Source: Candidatus Poribacteria bacterium (GTDB lineage: Bacteria > Poribacteria > WGA-4E > WGA-3G). From it: DNA of 64,000 bases. The position numbers and the translations under genes are program-made. Where the stretch lies: assembly GCA_022824265.1 (NCBI GenBank), contig JAJEAG010000036.1, forward strand, positions 1 to 64,000. The letters run 5' to 3'. The notes beneath the pieces were generated by a model. It did not search any database. It was not told where the DNA came from and saw only the letters and a program-made list of their open reading frames with translations. Below, piece after piece: positions 29,401 through 37,621 of this stretch; within the stretch, counting starts at the first letter, position 1; every line of letters begins with the position of its first letter.

Positions 29401-29950
29401 GGCAAACACTGAAGAGGAACAACTTGAAGCTGCTTTGGAACAACTCCAAAATTTTGAAGAACAGATGCAAGACATACAACGAGAACTTCAAGCAATGGAA
29501 GGACAGGAACAGACAGAGGAGCAACAACAACGAGAACAACAGCTTGAAGAACAGCAACAGCAGCTTAGGGAACGGATGGAACAGGCACAACAAGCCATGC
29601 AAAATGCTCAAGAAGGACAACAACCTGGTCAAGAAGGACAACAACCTGGACAAGACGGACAGGGGGAGAACGAAAATGACTTAGCACGCGGCGGAGCCGA
29701 ATCCAATCAAGAGATCAAAAAACTATGGCTTGAAATGCTTGATTCTATGCAAATGCCGGCGGGAAACCGGACACGTCGCTTCCCCAACTACGAATTCGCT
29801 ATTCGCGACCTCAGAAAATTAGAGGCAGCTTTAGAAGAACGTCTCAATATGCTACAAGAAAAGAAACAATTGACACAGGTTGCGAAGGAAGATGTCCCAC
29901 CAAAATATCGTAGACTTGTTGATAACTATTACGAGTCCTTAGCGAAATAG
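26456..29950 (+). CDS. DUF4175-like large membrane-anchored coiled-coil protein
   Basis: A 1164-residue protein. Three membrane helices lie at about 26-47, 57-76 and 150-168. An Ig-like periplasmic region follows to about 540; it includes VSPGNARILRGKSLP and the TYPEYT pattern. Residues about 590-1080 are extremely rich in Gln and Glu, with a predicted coiled coil and low complexity. A globular end (GNRTRRFPNYEFAIRDLRKL) closes the protein. The layout matches DUF4175/N-terminal double-transmembrane proteins. Function is not known. It may act as a long periplasmic spacer or envelope-stress component; that is inference. The Gln-rich part uses mostly CAA/CAG repeats. Confidence 0.8.
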   Translation: MNTRDNYAELQSRILDARRVWKRSLFWTGTAIVLIGILAILIGESIIDLLMPLPSPVRIVLLAGIVGATLYLLYKHLIQPLRAALTLRDIALNVEQRHPKLEDRLVSAIQFGNRESDDPIEAHMLQRLLEDTTERIKGIDFKATVDHSKTRKYVGIATLVIAACGLLSLLFPIETKTSLMRIFVPWEKTDPILTTKVQVSPGNARILRGKSLPIEVIVTGKDADKVVLTYYDKDTPPTAENEDSKQEINMLQNPEDKRGFAYEIFNIETDLEYYVVANETTSERYTVEVFEMPRVEEISVSYTYPEYTNLKPVVQQGSGDIQAVVGTSAEIRITTNKVIQKATFTQQSDEATITKEDVADGSVPVKSIDMNIADGNILSTTLEVRENGKYEVKLLCIDEFNNEIPIEYNIKAIPDNAPKVVIKEPGRDVKATKLEEVKIVAEATDDYGVEKLNLMYRIGIGELNEIALEATGESTAEDADVKSGKHLKTGTYTFYLEEFDVEPGQVITYYAQATDNNTLTGPSETKSDIYFIEIKPFNQRLEQGEQAEGEPPESEGTPNPLPGFMATQKQIIRETWKHINDQPPTLTEEYNTAVKQTGKKQSDLKDQTQRFTDELSMAMQEVQIDPEIVMNLEEAIDMMGQAKDNLNAVQPGQAMPPEQAALELLNKVNLAIPKVLQQARSSQPQIAENFELEMEELQSELEQDQEEMEQELQEQTQQMLDQAREMLEQQQNLNEQSQQLGRQDQPSPSDMQQNSQQQEQLSQQAQQMSQQLGQMQGNTQSTQQQRLSQAGQAMQQAGEQMQQASQGMQQQQPQMSAAKGQKAEERVEEAIEQLERAAAEFTDNALERANQQLQQLTAEQSDVQQQTQEIRERSQQSGMRPDDYRQASELANEQRQLQRDLESLEENLSDLQEQLSQENPEAAQNVSDASRRLAEEQTSEDMATAQRALQWRSLLSADLNQQEVLETLEQAQADLQQARANMANTEEEQLEAALEQLQNFEEQMQDIQRELQAMEGQEQTEEQQQREQQLEEQQQQLRERMEQAQQAMQNAQEGQQPGQEGQQPGQDGQGENENDLARGGAESNQEIKKLWLEMLDSMQMPAGNRTRRFPNYEFAIRDLRKLEAALEERLNMLQEKKQLTQVAKEDVPPKYRRLVDNYYESLAK

Positions 29951-29977
29951 AAAGAATCGGATATGTTAAATATTCCA

Positions 29978-30011
29978 GTAGGGACAATGCGGAAATTCCG
30001 TTCGTCCCTAC
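29978..30011. repeat. Small perfect-arm palindrome
   Basis: GTAGGGAC (29978) and GTCCCTAC (ending 30011) enclose a second small palindrome (CGGAA-A-TTCCG). It lies just after the DUF4175-like gene and may act as a terminator or RNA-stabilising hairpin. Confidence 0.6.
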
Positions 30012-30079
30012 AATAATTATAGTATTGGATTTGAATCTACATTTAACTTCATTAACCTATTGTCTTATGGAGGATTACT

Positions 30080-30910
30080 ATGTCGTCACAACCTTTTATT
30101 GTTAAGCCCGGTGATAGTATTACACTCAGCAATTTAGAGCAAGATTGTAAACCTGAACGCATTCCAGACTATACCGGGACTTTTCAAAAAAAAGGTGAAA
30201 CTAAAAAGCCCTTGAAAAAACTAAACAAACGGATGCTCAAACTTCAGGAATTGCTTTACGCCGAAAGCAAACATGCACTTCTAATAATCTTACAAGGGAT
30301 GGATACATGCGGCAAGGACGGGACCATCAGGAAGGTGATGGCAGGTATCAATGTGCAAGGTTGTGAAGTTGTTAATTTTAAAGTTCCTTCTCCTGATGAG
30401 ATTTCCCGGGATTTCTTGTGGAGAGCACACAAAGCTGTACCCAAGAAAGGGATGATCGGTATCTTTAACCGTTCACATTATGAAGATGTCCTTGTTGTTC
30501 GCGTGCATGACCTTGTAGATGAATCTGTATGGAAACAACGTTATCAGCAAATCAATGACTTTGAGAAAATGTTGGTAGAAAACGGAACGGTTGTCCTGAA
30601 ATTTTTCCTCCACATTTCAAAAGATGAACAGAAAGAACGACTTGAATCGCGCATCAACGACCCTACAAAACATTGGAAAATTACCGAAGCAGATATTCGG
30701 GAACGCTCCTACTGGGATGATTACATGCAGGCATACGAATCTGTTTTACAAAAGTGTACCACCGAATGGGCACCATGGTATATAATCCCGGCGAATAAGA
30801 AATGGTATCGGAACATTGTCATTACCGAACGGATTGTTGAAACACTTGAGAAGTTGGATATGAATTTCCCAAAACCCAATTCTGATGTTTCTACATTATA
30901 TATTGACTAA
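30080..30910 (+). CDS. ppk2: Polyphosphate kinase 2 family protein
   Basis: A 276-residue PPK2 enzyme that uses polyphosphate to phosphorylate nucleotides. Walker A GMDTCGKDG is at 73-81, the lid follows, and Walker B-like GIFNRSHYEDVLVVRVH is at about 130-146. C-terminal motifs are RSYWDDYMQAYE and WAPWYIIPANKKWYRN. A single PPK2 domain of this size with the short N-terminal arm (PYTGTFQ-type YTGTFQKKG) fits the class I/III nucleoside mono- or diphosphate kinases; AMP versus ADP preference cannot be set. GGAGG lies before the ATG. Confidence 0.93.
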   Translation: MSSQPFIVKPGDSITLSNLEQDCKPERIPDYTGTFQKKGETKKPLKKLNKRMLKLQELLYAESKHALLIILQGMDTCGKDGTIRKVMAGINVQGCEVVNFKVPSPDEISRDFLWRAHKAVPKKGMIGIFNRSHYEDVLVVRVHDLVDESVWKQRYQQINDFEKMLVENGTVVLKFFLHISKDEQKERLESRINDPTKHWKITEADIRERSYWDDYMQAYESVLQKCTTEWAPWYIIPANKKWYRNIVITERIVETLEKLDMNFPKPNSDVSTLYID

Positions 30911-31001
30911 TCAGAAACAGTAAATTTGAGATGGAATTATATCCATTAAACGATAATGAGATAGTCCCAATAGTCACAGGATGTTAGAACAAGGAATATT
31001 A

Positions 31002-31781
31002 ATGCTTTCAACAGCGCAAATTGAGCAATTTGAGGAAAAGGGATATCTGCTTCTTTCCGGCTTAATCTCAACAGAGATTATTGAAAAGGCAGAACAAGCG
31101 ATGTGGAATACGCTGGGAATGGATGTTAATGACCCTGACACATGGCACCAAGTCCAACGTCCATTTCTCACCAATTTTTACATAGAGAACATGGCACACG
31201 AAAAGCGCATCGAACTTTTCGGGGTAACACATCCAGACTTGTTAGAATGTTGCACGCCAGATTATCTCACTGTACTCAATCAACTCGCTGAAAGATATCC
31301 TTCTATTCCACACTGCAAAAGTGACCATCCTGATGCTATCTGGGCAATGAATCAGTTCCCTATTTCTGCAGAGTGGAAGATAACTTCTCCTCACTTGGAT
31401 GGATACTCCAGAGATTTACGGTTGGATCCGGGTAGTTTCCGAGCATCCAGTTTAACCTATCTTACCGATGCCAATTCCAATCAAGGAACTACTGTGATAT
31501 GGCCTGAAGGACCAGAACGAATTCGCGAATTTCGCAAACAAAATCCGAATCTTTCCAACGAAATTCGAACGATGTTAACACATTTGCCACAAATTGATTT
31601 GGGTGAACCGATGGAAGTTGTTGCCAAACAGGGAGATGTGCTGTTTTTCCACCATCTACTACCGCATACAGGAACAATTAACGCTTGCAGTTCTCCGAGA
31701 TTCGCAATTCGGTATATGTGTTTATGTTTTGAGTGTCGTCCTTGGCAGAAAAGAGGAGAATGGAATATCTGGATGCCGTAG
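31002..31781 (+). CDS. Phytanoyl-CoA dioxygenase (PhyH) family protein
   Basis: A 259-residue Fe(II)/2-oxoglutarate dioxygenase-like protein. I chose the ATG at 31002, served by GGA in AACAAGGAATATTA; the ATG at 30981 is seven codons earlier. The metal-binding H-x-D is in SPHLDGYSR. LTYLTDANSNQGTTVIWPEG follows, and the distal histidine is in LLPHTGT with the 2-oxoglutarate arginine in RFAIRYMC. All expected ligands are present, so it should be active. The substrate is unknown. It sits before two secreted paralogues and a second PhyH-type gene at 33648. Confidence 0.85.
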   Translation: MLSTAQIEQFEEKGYLLLSGLISTEIIEKAEQAMWNTLGMDVNDPDTWHQVQRPFLTNFYIENMAHEKRIELFGVTHPDLLECCTPDYLTVLNQLAERYPSIPHCKSDHPDAIWAMNQFPISAEWKITSPHLDGYSRDLRLDPGSFRASSLTYLTDANSNQGTTVIWPEGPERIREFRKQNPNLSNEIRTMLTHLPQIDLGEPMEVVAKQGDVLFFHHLLPHTGTINACSSPRFAIRYMCLCFECRPWQKRGEWNIWMP

Positions 31782-31940
31782 AGAAATGACAATATAATAA
31801 GCTGTTTTAAATAGCCTAACTACAAATTTCCTATACCATTACACATTTGCAAACACAATTTTATAATATCTCAACAAAAATACTACCAATCTAACCAACA
31901 AGGTTTGCAAACCTTAACAATCGCAATCAAGGAGAATATA

Positions 31941-32735
31941 ATGAATCGTTACAAATACAATTTAAATACAAAGGCAACTGGAATAGGAACACCCCGCCTA
32001 ATTACCCCAATTCTTTTGGTTTTCGTCTTTGTCTCTTGTCTCTTGAGTGTTCAAACTGTAATAGCACAAGAGATATTAGTGCAAACCGGATTTGAGGAAT
32101 TCACAGTTGGTGAACCACCAACAGATTGGGAAGTTAGAGGCAATCAGATGCAAGTAACAGATGATACTGTCAAGACCGATGGTAAGTCGCTCGGTATCTT
32201 AGGTGGAGCAAATGACGATCGGGTTGGTGTTGCAATTAAAACCGAAAATCCTGTCATTTCAGTAGAATTTTGGGTATATATAAAAGGCTCTGGACGCTCA
32301 TTTAATCTCAAAGTTGTTTCTGACGAAAACATCGCTGTAAACGATGGTGGTGTTTATATAAATTGGAATGCAAATGCTGTTCGTCTCTACGACGGGGCCG
32401 CTTGGGTAGCAATTGGTGACTTCCAATTTGATGCATGGAAATATGTGCGTGTTGTCGCAGATGTCAGCAAAAGCACGTTTGATTACTACGTAGGAGATGA
32501 CATGGAAGCAGCTCGGGAAGCGACACCTGTTACAGAACTTGCTTTTCGTAAAGCTGCGACAAATCCTGTCGCACAGTGGGTCGCGTTCCATGTTTATTCC
32601 TCTGTTGCCCAGGGATTTATAGATGATCTGCTTATCTATGAAGGTGGAGAACCACCCAGTGTTACACCTGTGGAACCAAAAGGCAAACTCACAACGTTCT
32701 GGGGGCAGCTCAAGCAACACTCCGCACTGCGGTAA
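31941..32735 (+). CDS. Secreted LamG-like beta-sandwich protein with C-terminal tag (copy 1)
   Basis: A 264-residue protein starting at the ATG at 31941 (GGAG at 8 bases). A long signal peptide ends near VQTVIAQ. The mature part has a jelly-roll pattern (TGFEEFTVGEPPTDWEVRGN, VEFWVYIKG, RSFNLKVVS, VAFHVYSS, FIDDLLIYEG) like concanavalin-A/LamG-type domains that bind carbohydrates. The protein ends VEPKGKLTTFWGQLK plus seven residues, the C-terminal signature shared with other genes here. It is a tandem duplicate of the next gene. No catalytic residues can be assigned. Confidence 0.8.
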   Translation: MNRYKYNLNTKATGIGTPRLITPILLVFVFVSCLLSVQTVIAQEILVQTGFEEFTVGEPPTDWEVRGNQMQVTDDTVKTDGKSLGILGGANDDRVGVAIKTENPVISVEFWVYIKGSGRSFNLKVVSDENIAVNDGGVYINWNANAVRLYDGAAWVAIGDFQFDAWKYVRVVADVSKSTFDYYVGDDMEAAREATPVTELAFRKAATNPVAQWVAFHVYSSVAQGFIDDLLIYEGGEPPSVTPVEPKGKLTTFWGQLKQHSALR

Positions 32736-32804
32736 TACACACATTTGTGGTAGTAATCTGTAGTAACAACTTCATATCATAAGAAGATATATAAGGAGGT
32801 ATAA

Positions 32805-33596
32805 ATGTACAAAAAACAGTGTCGTATCAATTCAGTATCTATAACTGCAGAAACTACTCATCTTGTCCTGCGTGTTATGTTAGTTGCTGCACTTGCCTTC
32901 AGTGCAATATTAGCACAAACAGCAATTGCTCAAGAGGTGTTCGTCCAAACTGGATTCGAGAAAGAAACAAAAGGTAAAACCCCAAAAGATTGGGAAGTGA
33001 GAGGTAATCAGTTTAAAGTGACAGATGATGTTGTCAAAACTGATAAGAAATCACTCGGCATCTTAGGAGGAGCAGACGACGATAGAACTGGGGTCGCCAT
33101 TGAAACCGACAATCCTATCATCACAGTGGAATTTTGGGTGTACATTAAAAGTGGTGGAAGATCTTTCAATCTCAAAGTCATTTCTTCTGACAACATCGCT
33201 CAAAACAACGGCGGTGTCTACATTAATTGGAACGCAAACGCTGTCCGTCTATTCGACGGGGGTGCATGGCAGCCTATTGACGACTTTGAGACTGATACTT
33301 GGAGATACGTTCGTGTCGTCTCCGATGTCAGTAAAAGTCAGTTTGATTTCTATGCTGGTGACGATAGAAACGAAACTCTGAAGGACAGAGGTAAAAAAGG
33401 ACTCCCTTTCCGCAATGCTGCTATCGGTCCAGTTACCAAATGGGTTGCTTTCCATGTATATGGATTCGCCGCACCAGGATATGTTGATGATTTATTGATC
33501 TATGAAGGTGATGAACCGTTAAACCTTGCAGTTGATCCTGTCGGTAAACTCGCGACTGTTTGGGGACACATCAAAGGACATTCTGCATTACATTAG
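32805..33596 (+). CDS. Secreted LamG-like beta-sandwich protein with C-terminal tag (copy 2)
   Basis: A 263-residue paralogue of the preceding gene, with a strong AAGGAGGT site before the ATG. Signal peptide core VMLVAALAFSAILAQTAIAQ. The mature domain follows copy 1 almost residue for residue (DWEVRGNQ, KSLGILGGADDDR, FWVYIKSGGRSFNLKVISS, GGVYINWNANAVRL). The region after DDRNETLK differs. The C-terminus reads VDPVGKLATVWGHIK plus GHSALH, again the shared signature, and copy 1 has the near-identical end HSALR. The pair is probably exported together and may act on or bind the same glycan or surface. Confidence 0.8.
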   Translation: MYKKQCRINSVSITAETTHLVLRVMLVAALAFSAILAQTAIAQEVFVQTGFEKETKGKTPKDWEVRGNQFKVTDDVVKTDKKSLGILGGADDDRTGVAIETDNPIITVEFWVYIKSGGRSFNLKVISSDNIAQNNGGVYINWNANAVRLFDGGAWQPIDDFETDTWRYVRVVSDVSKSQFDFYAGDDRNETLKDRGKKGLPFRNAAIGPVTKWVAFHVYGFAAPGYVDDLLIYEGDEPLNLAVDPVGKLATVWGHIKGHSALH

Positions 33597-33647
33597 TGTT
33601 TTACTTTTAAGCCATTGAGTAAATTAGATAGATTCGGGAGATAAATT

Positions 33648-34463
33648 ATGGACAACGAATCAGTTCATCTGTCATCAGCACAAAGGCTACATTTTGACAT
33701 CTACGGGTATGTATTGTTGGAAAACGTGCTGACCCCCGACGAAATTGATCGGATGAAAGCAGCACTCTACAGAATCAAGGATGATGGCGACCTTGACGGC
33801 ACAAGGGTTTATTTAAATTGGCGAGGTGAACACCATGCACACATGGGTAATCTCGTTGAATATGATCCAGCGTTGTTGGAATACGCGGCACACCCTAAAC
33901 TGGTTCCACTGGTTGAAGAGGTAGTCGGCGGAAAGGTGCGTCTTGAAGAAACTGAGGCAATCATCAATAGACGAAGTGCGGATGCTAATTTAGATGAACT
34001 CAACAAACGTAGATTCAACCCAACAGGTTTTCACCGTGGAACAAAGCACGGTTGGGGTACCTATATGGAACAAGACAAGTTTCACTGCATCTTTGTGAAG
34101 ACACTTGCATACCTTACCGATGTTGGTCCTGACGATGGAGGCACATGTGTTATTCCGGGAAGTCATCGCTTGACATGGAATCAGAGCGAGATGATTGAAG
34201 CAGCACTGTCCGATGACAGTCTAATCTACCAAGTAGAGGCATCCGCTGGCTCAGTACTTCTTTTTGGGGAATCGCTTATCCACAGCACCACTGCCATTCG
34301 TAGCGACAATGAACGGGTTATTCTAATTGCTGGATATACACCACCGATGGTGAGAGAATGGCCTGGTAACGAGGTGAATCCAGAATTTATTGAGACACTA
34401 CCAGAAGAAATGCGTCCGCTTATTTCTGGCAGTGATAGTTGGCATTGGAAACGGAGATATTGA
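33648..34463 (+). CDS. PhyH-family protein with H-x-G in place of H-x-D
   Basis: A 271-residue member of the phytanoyl-CoA dioxygenase family. The start of the fold (LHFDIYGYVLLENVLTPDEI) and the core LAYLTDVGPDDGGTCVIPGSH are clear. A distal histidine is in ESLIHSTTA, with the 2-oxoglutarate arginine in NERVIL. At the position of the first metal pair it reads FHRGTKHGW: His129-Arg130-Gly131 (CAC CGT GGA at 34032-34040). The iron-binding Asp is replaced by Gly. In this superfamily H-x-A and H-x-G occur in halogenases, where chloride fills the site; alternatively the protein is inactive or uses another ligand. GGGAG is before the ATG. It follows the two LamG-like genes by about 50 bases. Confidence 0.8.
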   Translation: MDNESVHLSSAQRLHFDIYGYVLLENVLTPDEIDRMKAALYRIKDDGDLDGTRVYLNWRGEHHAHMGNLVEYDPALLEYAAHPKLVPLVEEVVGGKVRLEETEAIINRRSADANLDELNKRRFNPTGFHRGTKHGWGTYMEQDKFHCIFVKTLAYLTDVGPDDGGTCVIPGSHRLTWNQSEMIEAALSDDSLIYQVEASAGSVLLFGESLIHSTTAIRSDNERVILIAGYTPPMVREWPGNEVNPEFIETLPEEMRPLISGSDSWHWKRRY

Positions 34464-34476
34464 GTCAATTTTTTCG

Positions 34477-34604
34477 GTAGGAGCGATCTCCGAATCGCGA
34501 CAAACGCATTGATGTCGGGAATCGGAGTTCCCTCCTACAGGTCAATAAACTCCAATTTATTCAAAATATACCATAATTGTAGGGTGAGGTTTTTGCTCCT
34601 CGCC
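34477..34604. repeat. Two adjacent intergenic palindromes
   Basis: GTAGGAG (34477) pairs with CTCCTAC (ending 34538), with further complementary inner bases (CTCCGA/TCGGAG). A second palindrome, GGTGAGG...CCTCGCC at about 34583-34603, touches the sulfatase stop. Both resemble the other dispersed palindromes of the window and sit between convergent genes. Confidence 0.55.
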
Positions 34605-34607
34605 TCA

Positions 34608-36119
34608 TTATGCTCCTGAAGTGCGCGGCATCGGCAGCACCTCTTTCCCCATTTCCGCAAACAATAGTTTCATCACCATTTCCGCTTTCAACTCTGCATG
34701 CTCAGATGAATTCCAGAGGTTGTTAATCTCCCCTGGATCCTCATGCATGTCAAACAACTCCCCATACTCTCGGTTGTAATAGACGGTGAGTTTATAGCGA
34801 TCATCAACATAGGTTTTTACATGGACAGTCGTCGGTTCATGATGGTTCTCAACGATGATATGGTCACGTGCTTGTGCTTCCTGTCCATACCAGACCGGTG
34901 TTTGATCTACACCTGTCATTGGAAGTGGAATATCAATTCCTGCAGCACTGAGGAACGACGGTGCCAAATCCACTAAAGTCTGTAATGCATCAGACTGTGT
35001 TCCTGCAGGCACAACCCCAGGATACCGCACAATGAACGGAACCCTGATAACATCTTCGTAGTGGAACGCACCCTTAGCAATCAGACCATGCTGCCCGTAG
35101 AAATGTCCATGATCCGAAGTAAAGACTACTAACGTATTATCAGCAAGACCCAATTCATCAAGTTTCCCCAAGATGTTACCGATATACTTATCCATTAGAC
35201 TTACCATGCCGTAATAGACAGCAATATCTTTAGCAAGTTTACCCCGATCATGTAGATGTGATCTAAATCCATGAATACCTTTTCCACTTTCGCGCCATTC
35301 GGAGAAATCCGGTTTTTTCTGTTGCGTCATTTGGAAGTGAATTGGATTCTTATCATGTTCACCTTCAGTTACAGATGGCACCGTTAACGATTCTGGATCG
35401 TACATCGTATCCCACGGTTCCGGCACAAGATATTTCGGGTGTGGATCAAAGAAACTTGCCCACAAGAAAAAGTTCTCTCCGTTCTGCTGATATGCTTCCA
35501 TGAGTGCATTGGTGCGTTCAGCAATCCATGTATCGTAATGAAATTCTTCGGGGATAGGCCAATGATGGTATTGTCCTCGGGCGTTTCCTGTCGGTGGTGC
35601 GTAATAGTCGCGCCAATTTGTAAGTCCCTTCTCTTCCATCCAGATAGCATAATGTTGCCCAACATGTGCTTCATCGGCGTGGTTACGTGCAAGTTCAACA
35701 TGCTCAAAGCCGTAAAACGGATCGTTAAAGTTACGCCAGAAATCTAAGTCTTGTAGGATAGGATAGGATTCCAGCGATGGGAATTCGTCTGAACCATGTA
35801 ATGGTTGGAAATGTGCTTTACCAACCAGAGCAGTGCGGTAACCTGCGTCCATGAAGTCTTCACCAACAGTATGTTCATCTTCTAAGAGTTTTGTTCCGAG
35901 AGACCATGCTCCATGTTGACTCGGGTATTTACCTGTAATGATGGACGCTCGTGTTGGTGTGCATGTTGGATTTGGACAATAGGCTCTGTGAAAAAGTGTA
36001 CCATCTTGTGCTAAGGAATCTAAGTGAGGTGTTTGAATTTCAGGGTTAAGGCAACCTAAGGTGTTCCAATGTTGTTGGTCACTTGTGATAAGCAAAATAT
36101 TTGGTCTGGTTTTATCCAT
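34608..36119 (-). CDS. Type I sulfatase (Cys-type, formylglycine-dependent)
   Basis: A 503-residue sulfatase. NILLITSDQQ supplies the first metal ligands. The modification motif is C-T-P-T-R (Cys53), with the following ASIITGKYP. The second metal half is VVFTSDHGHFYGQHGL. No signal peptide is seen, so it may act in the cytoplasm. Cys-type sulfatases need conversion of the Cys to formylglycine, and the anaerobic maturase gene directly upstream (78-base gap, same strand) supplies this. The substrate (sulfated glycan, steroid or other) cannot be determined. Confidence 0.93.
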   Translation of the reverse strand: MDKTRPNILLITSDQQHWNTLGCLNPEIQTPHLDSLAQDGTLFHRAYCPNPTCTPTRASIITGKYPSQHGAWSLGTKLLEDEHTVGEDFMDAGYRTALVGKAHFQPLHGSDEFPSLESYPILQDLDFWRNFNDPFYGFEHVELARNHADEAHVGQHYAIWMEEKGLTNWRDYYAPPTGNARGQYHHWPIPEEFHYDTWIAERTNALMEAYQQNGENFFLWASFFDPHPKYLVPEPWDTMYDPESLTVPSVTEGEHDKNPIHFQMTQQKKPDFSEWRESGKGIHGFRSHLHDRGKLAKDIAVYYGMVSLMDKYIGNILGKLDELGLADNTLVVFTSDHGHFYGQHGLIAKGAFHYEDVIRVPFIVRYPGVVPAGTQSDALQTLVDLAPSFLSAAGIDIPLPMTGVDQTPVWYGQEAQARDHIIVENHHEPTTVHVKTYVDDRYKLTVYYNREYGELFDMHEDPGEINNLWNSSEHAELKAEMVMKLLFAEMGKEVLPMPRTSGA

Positions 36120-36197
36120 ATATATCCTTTTGTGTGTTCCATCAAGTCAGAAAAACGCTCATATTTATCTTCTCTTTCCACATACTACTGCTTAAGT

Positions 36198-37505
36198 CTA
36201 TTTTCCTAAACAGCACTGCTTATATTTCCGTCCACTTCCGCATGGACAAGGTGAATTCCGTCCAATTTTCTTTGACGATGTAGTCGCAATAACTTGAGGT
36301 TTCGCAGTATTACTTCTACGTTTGGGTCGCTGACGTTCCAGCATAACCGGTATAATGCTATTTGCGGGTTTTCCTGCTTGTAGTGCCGAAGCCATGAGTT
36401 TCATCGGTTCATCAATATGATTGAAAAAATGCTTATAACCGTCACAAAGGTAATTCAGACCGTCTTCTCCATCTGGCGTTTTGATAATTCGGTTTTTCGG
36501 ACAACCACCATTGCATACGAACTTCACCTCGCATTTACGACAGTATTCCGGTAGTGTATCCCGTTTATCAGTCCCGAATTTACGCTGGAAAGTTGAATCT
36601 ACAAGGTCTGCTAATGATGTTTCTTCTACGTTACCGAGAAAGTAGTCAGGTGTGACGTAATGGTCACAGGAGTAGAGGTCGCCATTATGTTCAATTGCCA
36701 TTGCATCCCCACAGGTTTCATTAAAGACACACAAGCTTGGGTTATATCCTAACCATGCCTCTAATGCGACATCAAAGATCTGTACAAAGACTTTTCCGAT
36801 GTCACGGACGACCCATTCATCAAAAATAGCGGAGAGAAATTTGCCATACTGTTTTGCTGTGACAGTGCGTGGAGATACATTCTTCCCATCAAAATGCTCA
36901 ACTGCGGGAATAAACTGCATGAACTCAGCACCCAGTTCTTTGAAATATGCGTATATTTCCTTGGGGTAATCAGCATTGTGTCTATTGACAACACAGAGTA
37001 TATTATAATCAACATTATACTTCTGTAAAATGCGTAACCCGCGTAAAACCTGATCTGATGATGGACGACCGCGTTTGTCATAACGGTATTTGTCGTGTAT
37101 TTCAGGTGGTCCGTCAATACTGATTCCAATTAGGAATTTGTTCTGCTTGAAAAATTGACCCCATTCGTCGTCAAGTAGTGTTGCGTTGGTTTGAAATGAG
37201 TTTTGGATCGTCATACCAGTGCGTCTATATTTCTGCTGATAGCGAACTGCCTGTCGGAAAAAATCAACCCCCATTAACGTCGGTTCGCCCCCCTGCCATG
37301 CAAAAGTGACTTCGTTTACCTGTTGTGCTTCTATATATTGTTTGACATAATTTTCCAAAGTCTCGTCAGTCATCCGGAAAGAGCGAGTTTCGGGATAGAG
37401 TTCCTCTTTTTCCAGATAAAAACAGTATTCGCAATCTAAATTGCATATCGGTCCTATCGGCTTTGTCATCACATGGAATGCGCGCGGGGCTTTGGGTTGA
37501 ACCAT
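36198..37505 (-). CDS. Anaerobic sulfatase-maturating radical SAM enzyme with C-terminal SEC-C motif
   Basis: A 435-residue radical SAM/SPASM protein that converts Cys or Ser of sulfatases to formylglycine. The radical SAM cluster is C21-x3-C25-x2-C28 (CNLDCEYC), followed by WQGGEPTLMG. The SPASM auxiliary-cluster cysteines are in the second half (CGDAMAIEHNGDLYSCDHYV, CRKCEVKFVCNGGCPKNR). The last 23 residues form a SEC-C zinc-binding motif (NSPCPCGSGRKYKQCC), more typical of SecA and other proteins. It is the upstream gene of a likely operon with the sulfatase. Confidence 0.93.
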   Translation of the reverse strand: MVQPKAPRAFHVMTKPIGPICNLDCEYCFYLEKEELYPETRSFRMTDETLENYVKQYIEAQQVNEVTFAWQGGEPTLMGVDFFRQAVRYQQKYRRTGMTIQNSFQTNATLLDDEWGQFFKQNKFLIGISIDGPPEIHDKYRYDKRGRPSSDQVLRGLRILQKYNVDYNILCVVNRHNADYPKEIYAYFKELGAEFMQFIPAVEHFDGKNVSPRTVTAKQYGKFLSAIFDEWVVRDIGKVFVQIFDVALEAWLGYNPSLCVFNETCGDAMAIEHNGDLYSCDHYVTPDYFLGNVEETSLADLVDSTFQRKFGTDKRDTLPEYCRKCEVKFVCNGGCPKNRIIKTPDGEDGLNYLCDGYKHFFNHIDEPMKLMASALQAGKPANSIIPVMLERQRPKRRSNTAKPQVIATTSSKKIGRNSPCPCGSGRKYKQCCLGK

Positions 37506-37584
37506 TTGATTTACCTCCTGTTTTGAATCTCAAATAAAGTTTAGCACATTCCTGATTATACAACAAGAAAAAAGTGGTACCGTA

Positions 37585-37603
37585 CAGAGGCATTCAATTT
37601 TCG
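37585..37603 (+). repeat. Solitary MITE terminal repeat
   Basis: CAGAGGCATTCAATTTTCG differs from the left end of MITE copy A by one base. No matching inverted end is seen nearby, so it is a remnant or one end of a decayed copy. Confidence 0.6.
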
Positions 37604-37621
37604 ATTTTTCTCTATGAATAG

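Noticed and set aside
28265-29653. Long minus-strand frames opposite the Gln-rich region of the DUF4175-like gene
   Set aside because: Reverse complement of repeated CAA/CAG codons gives Leu-rich stop-free shadows; no start or ribosome site.
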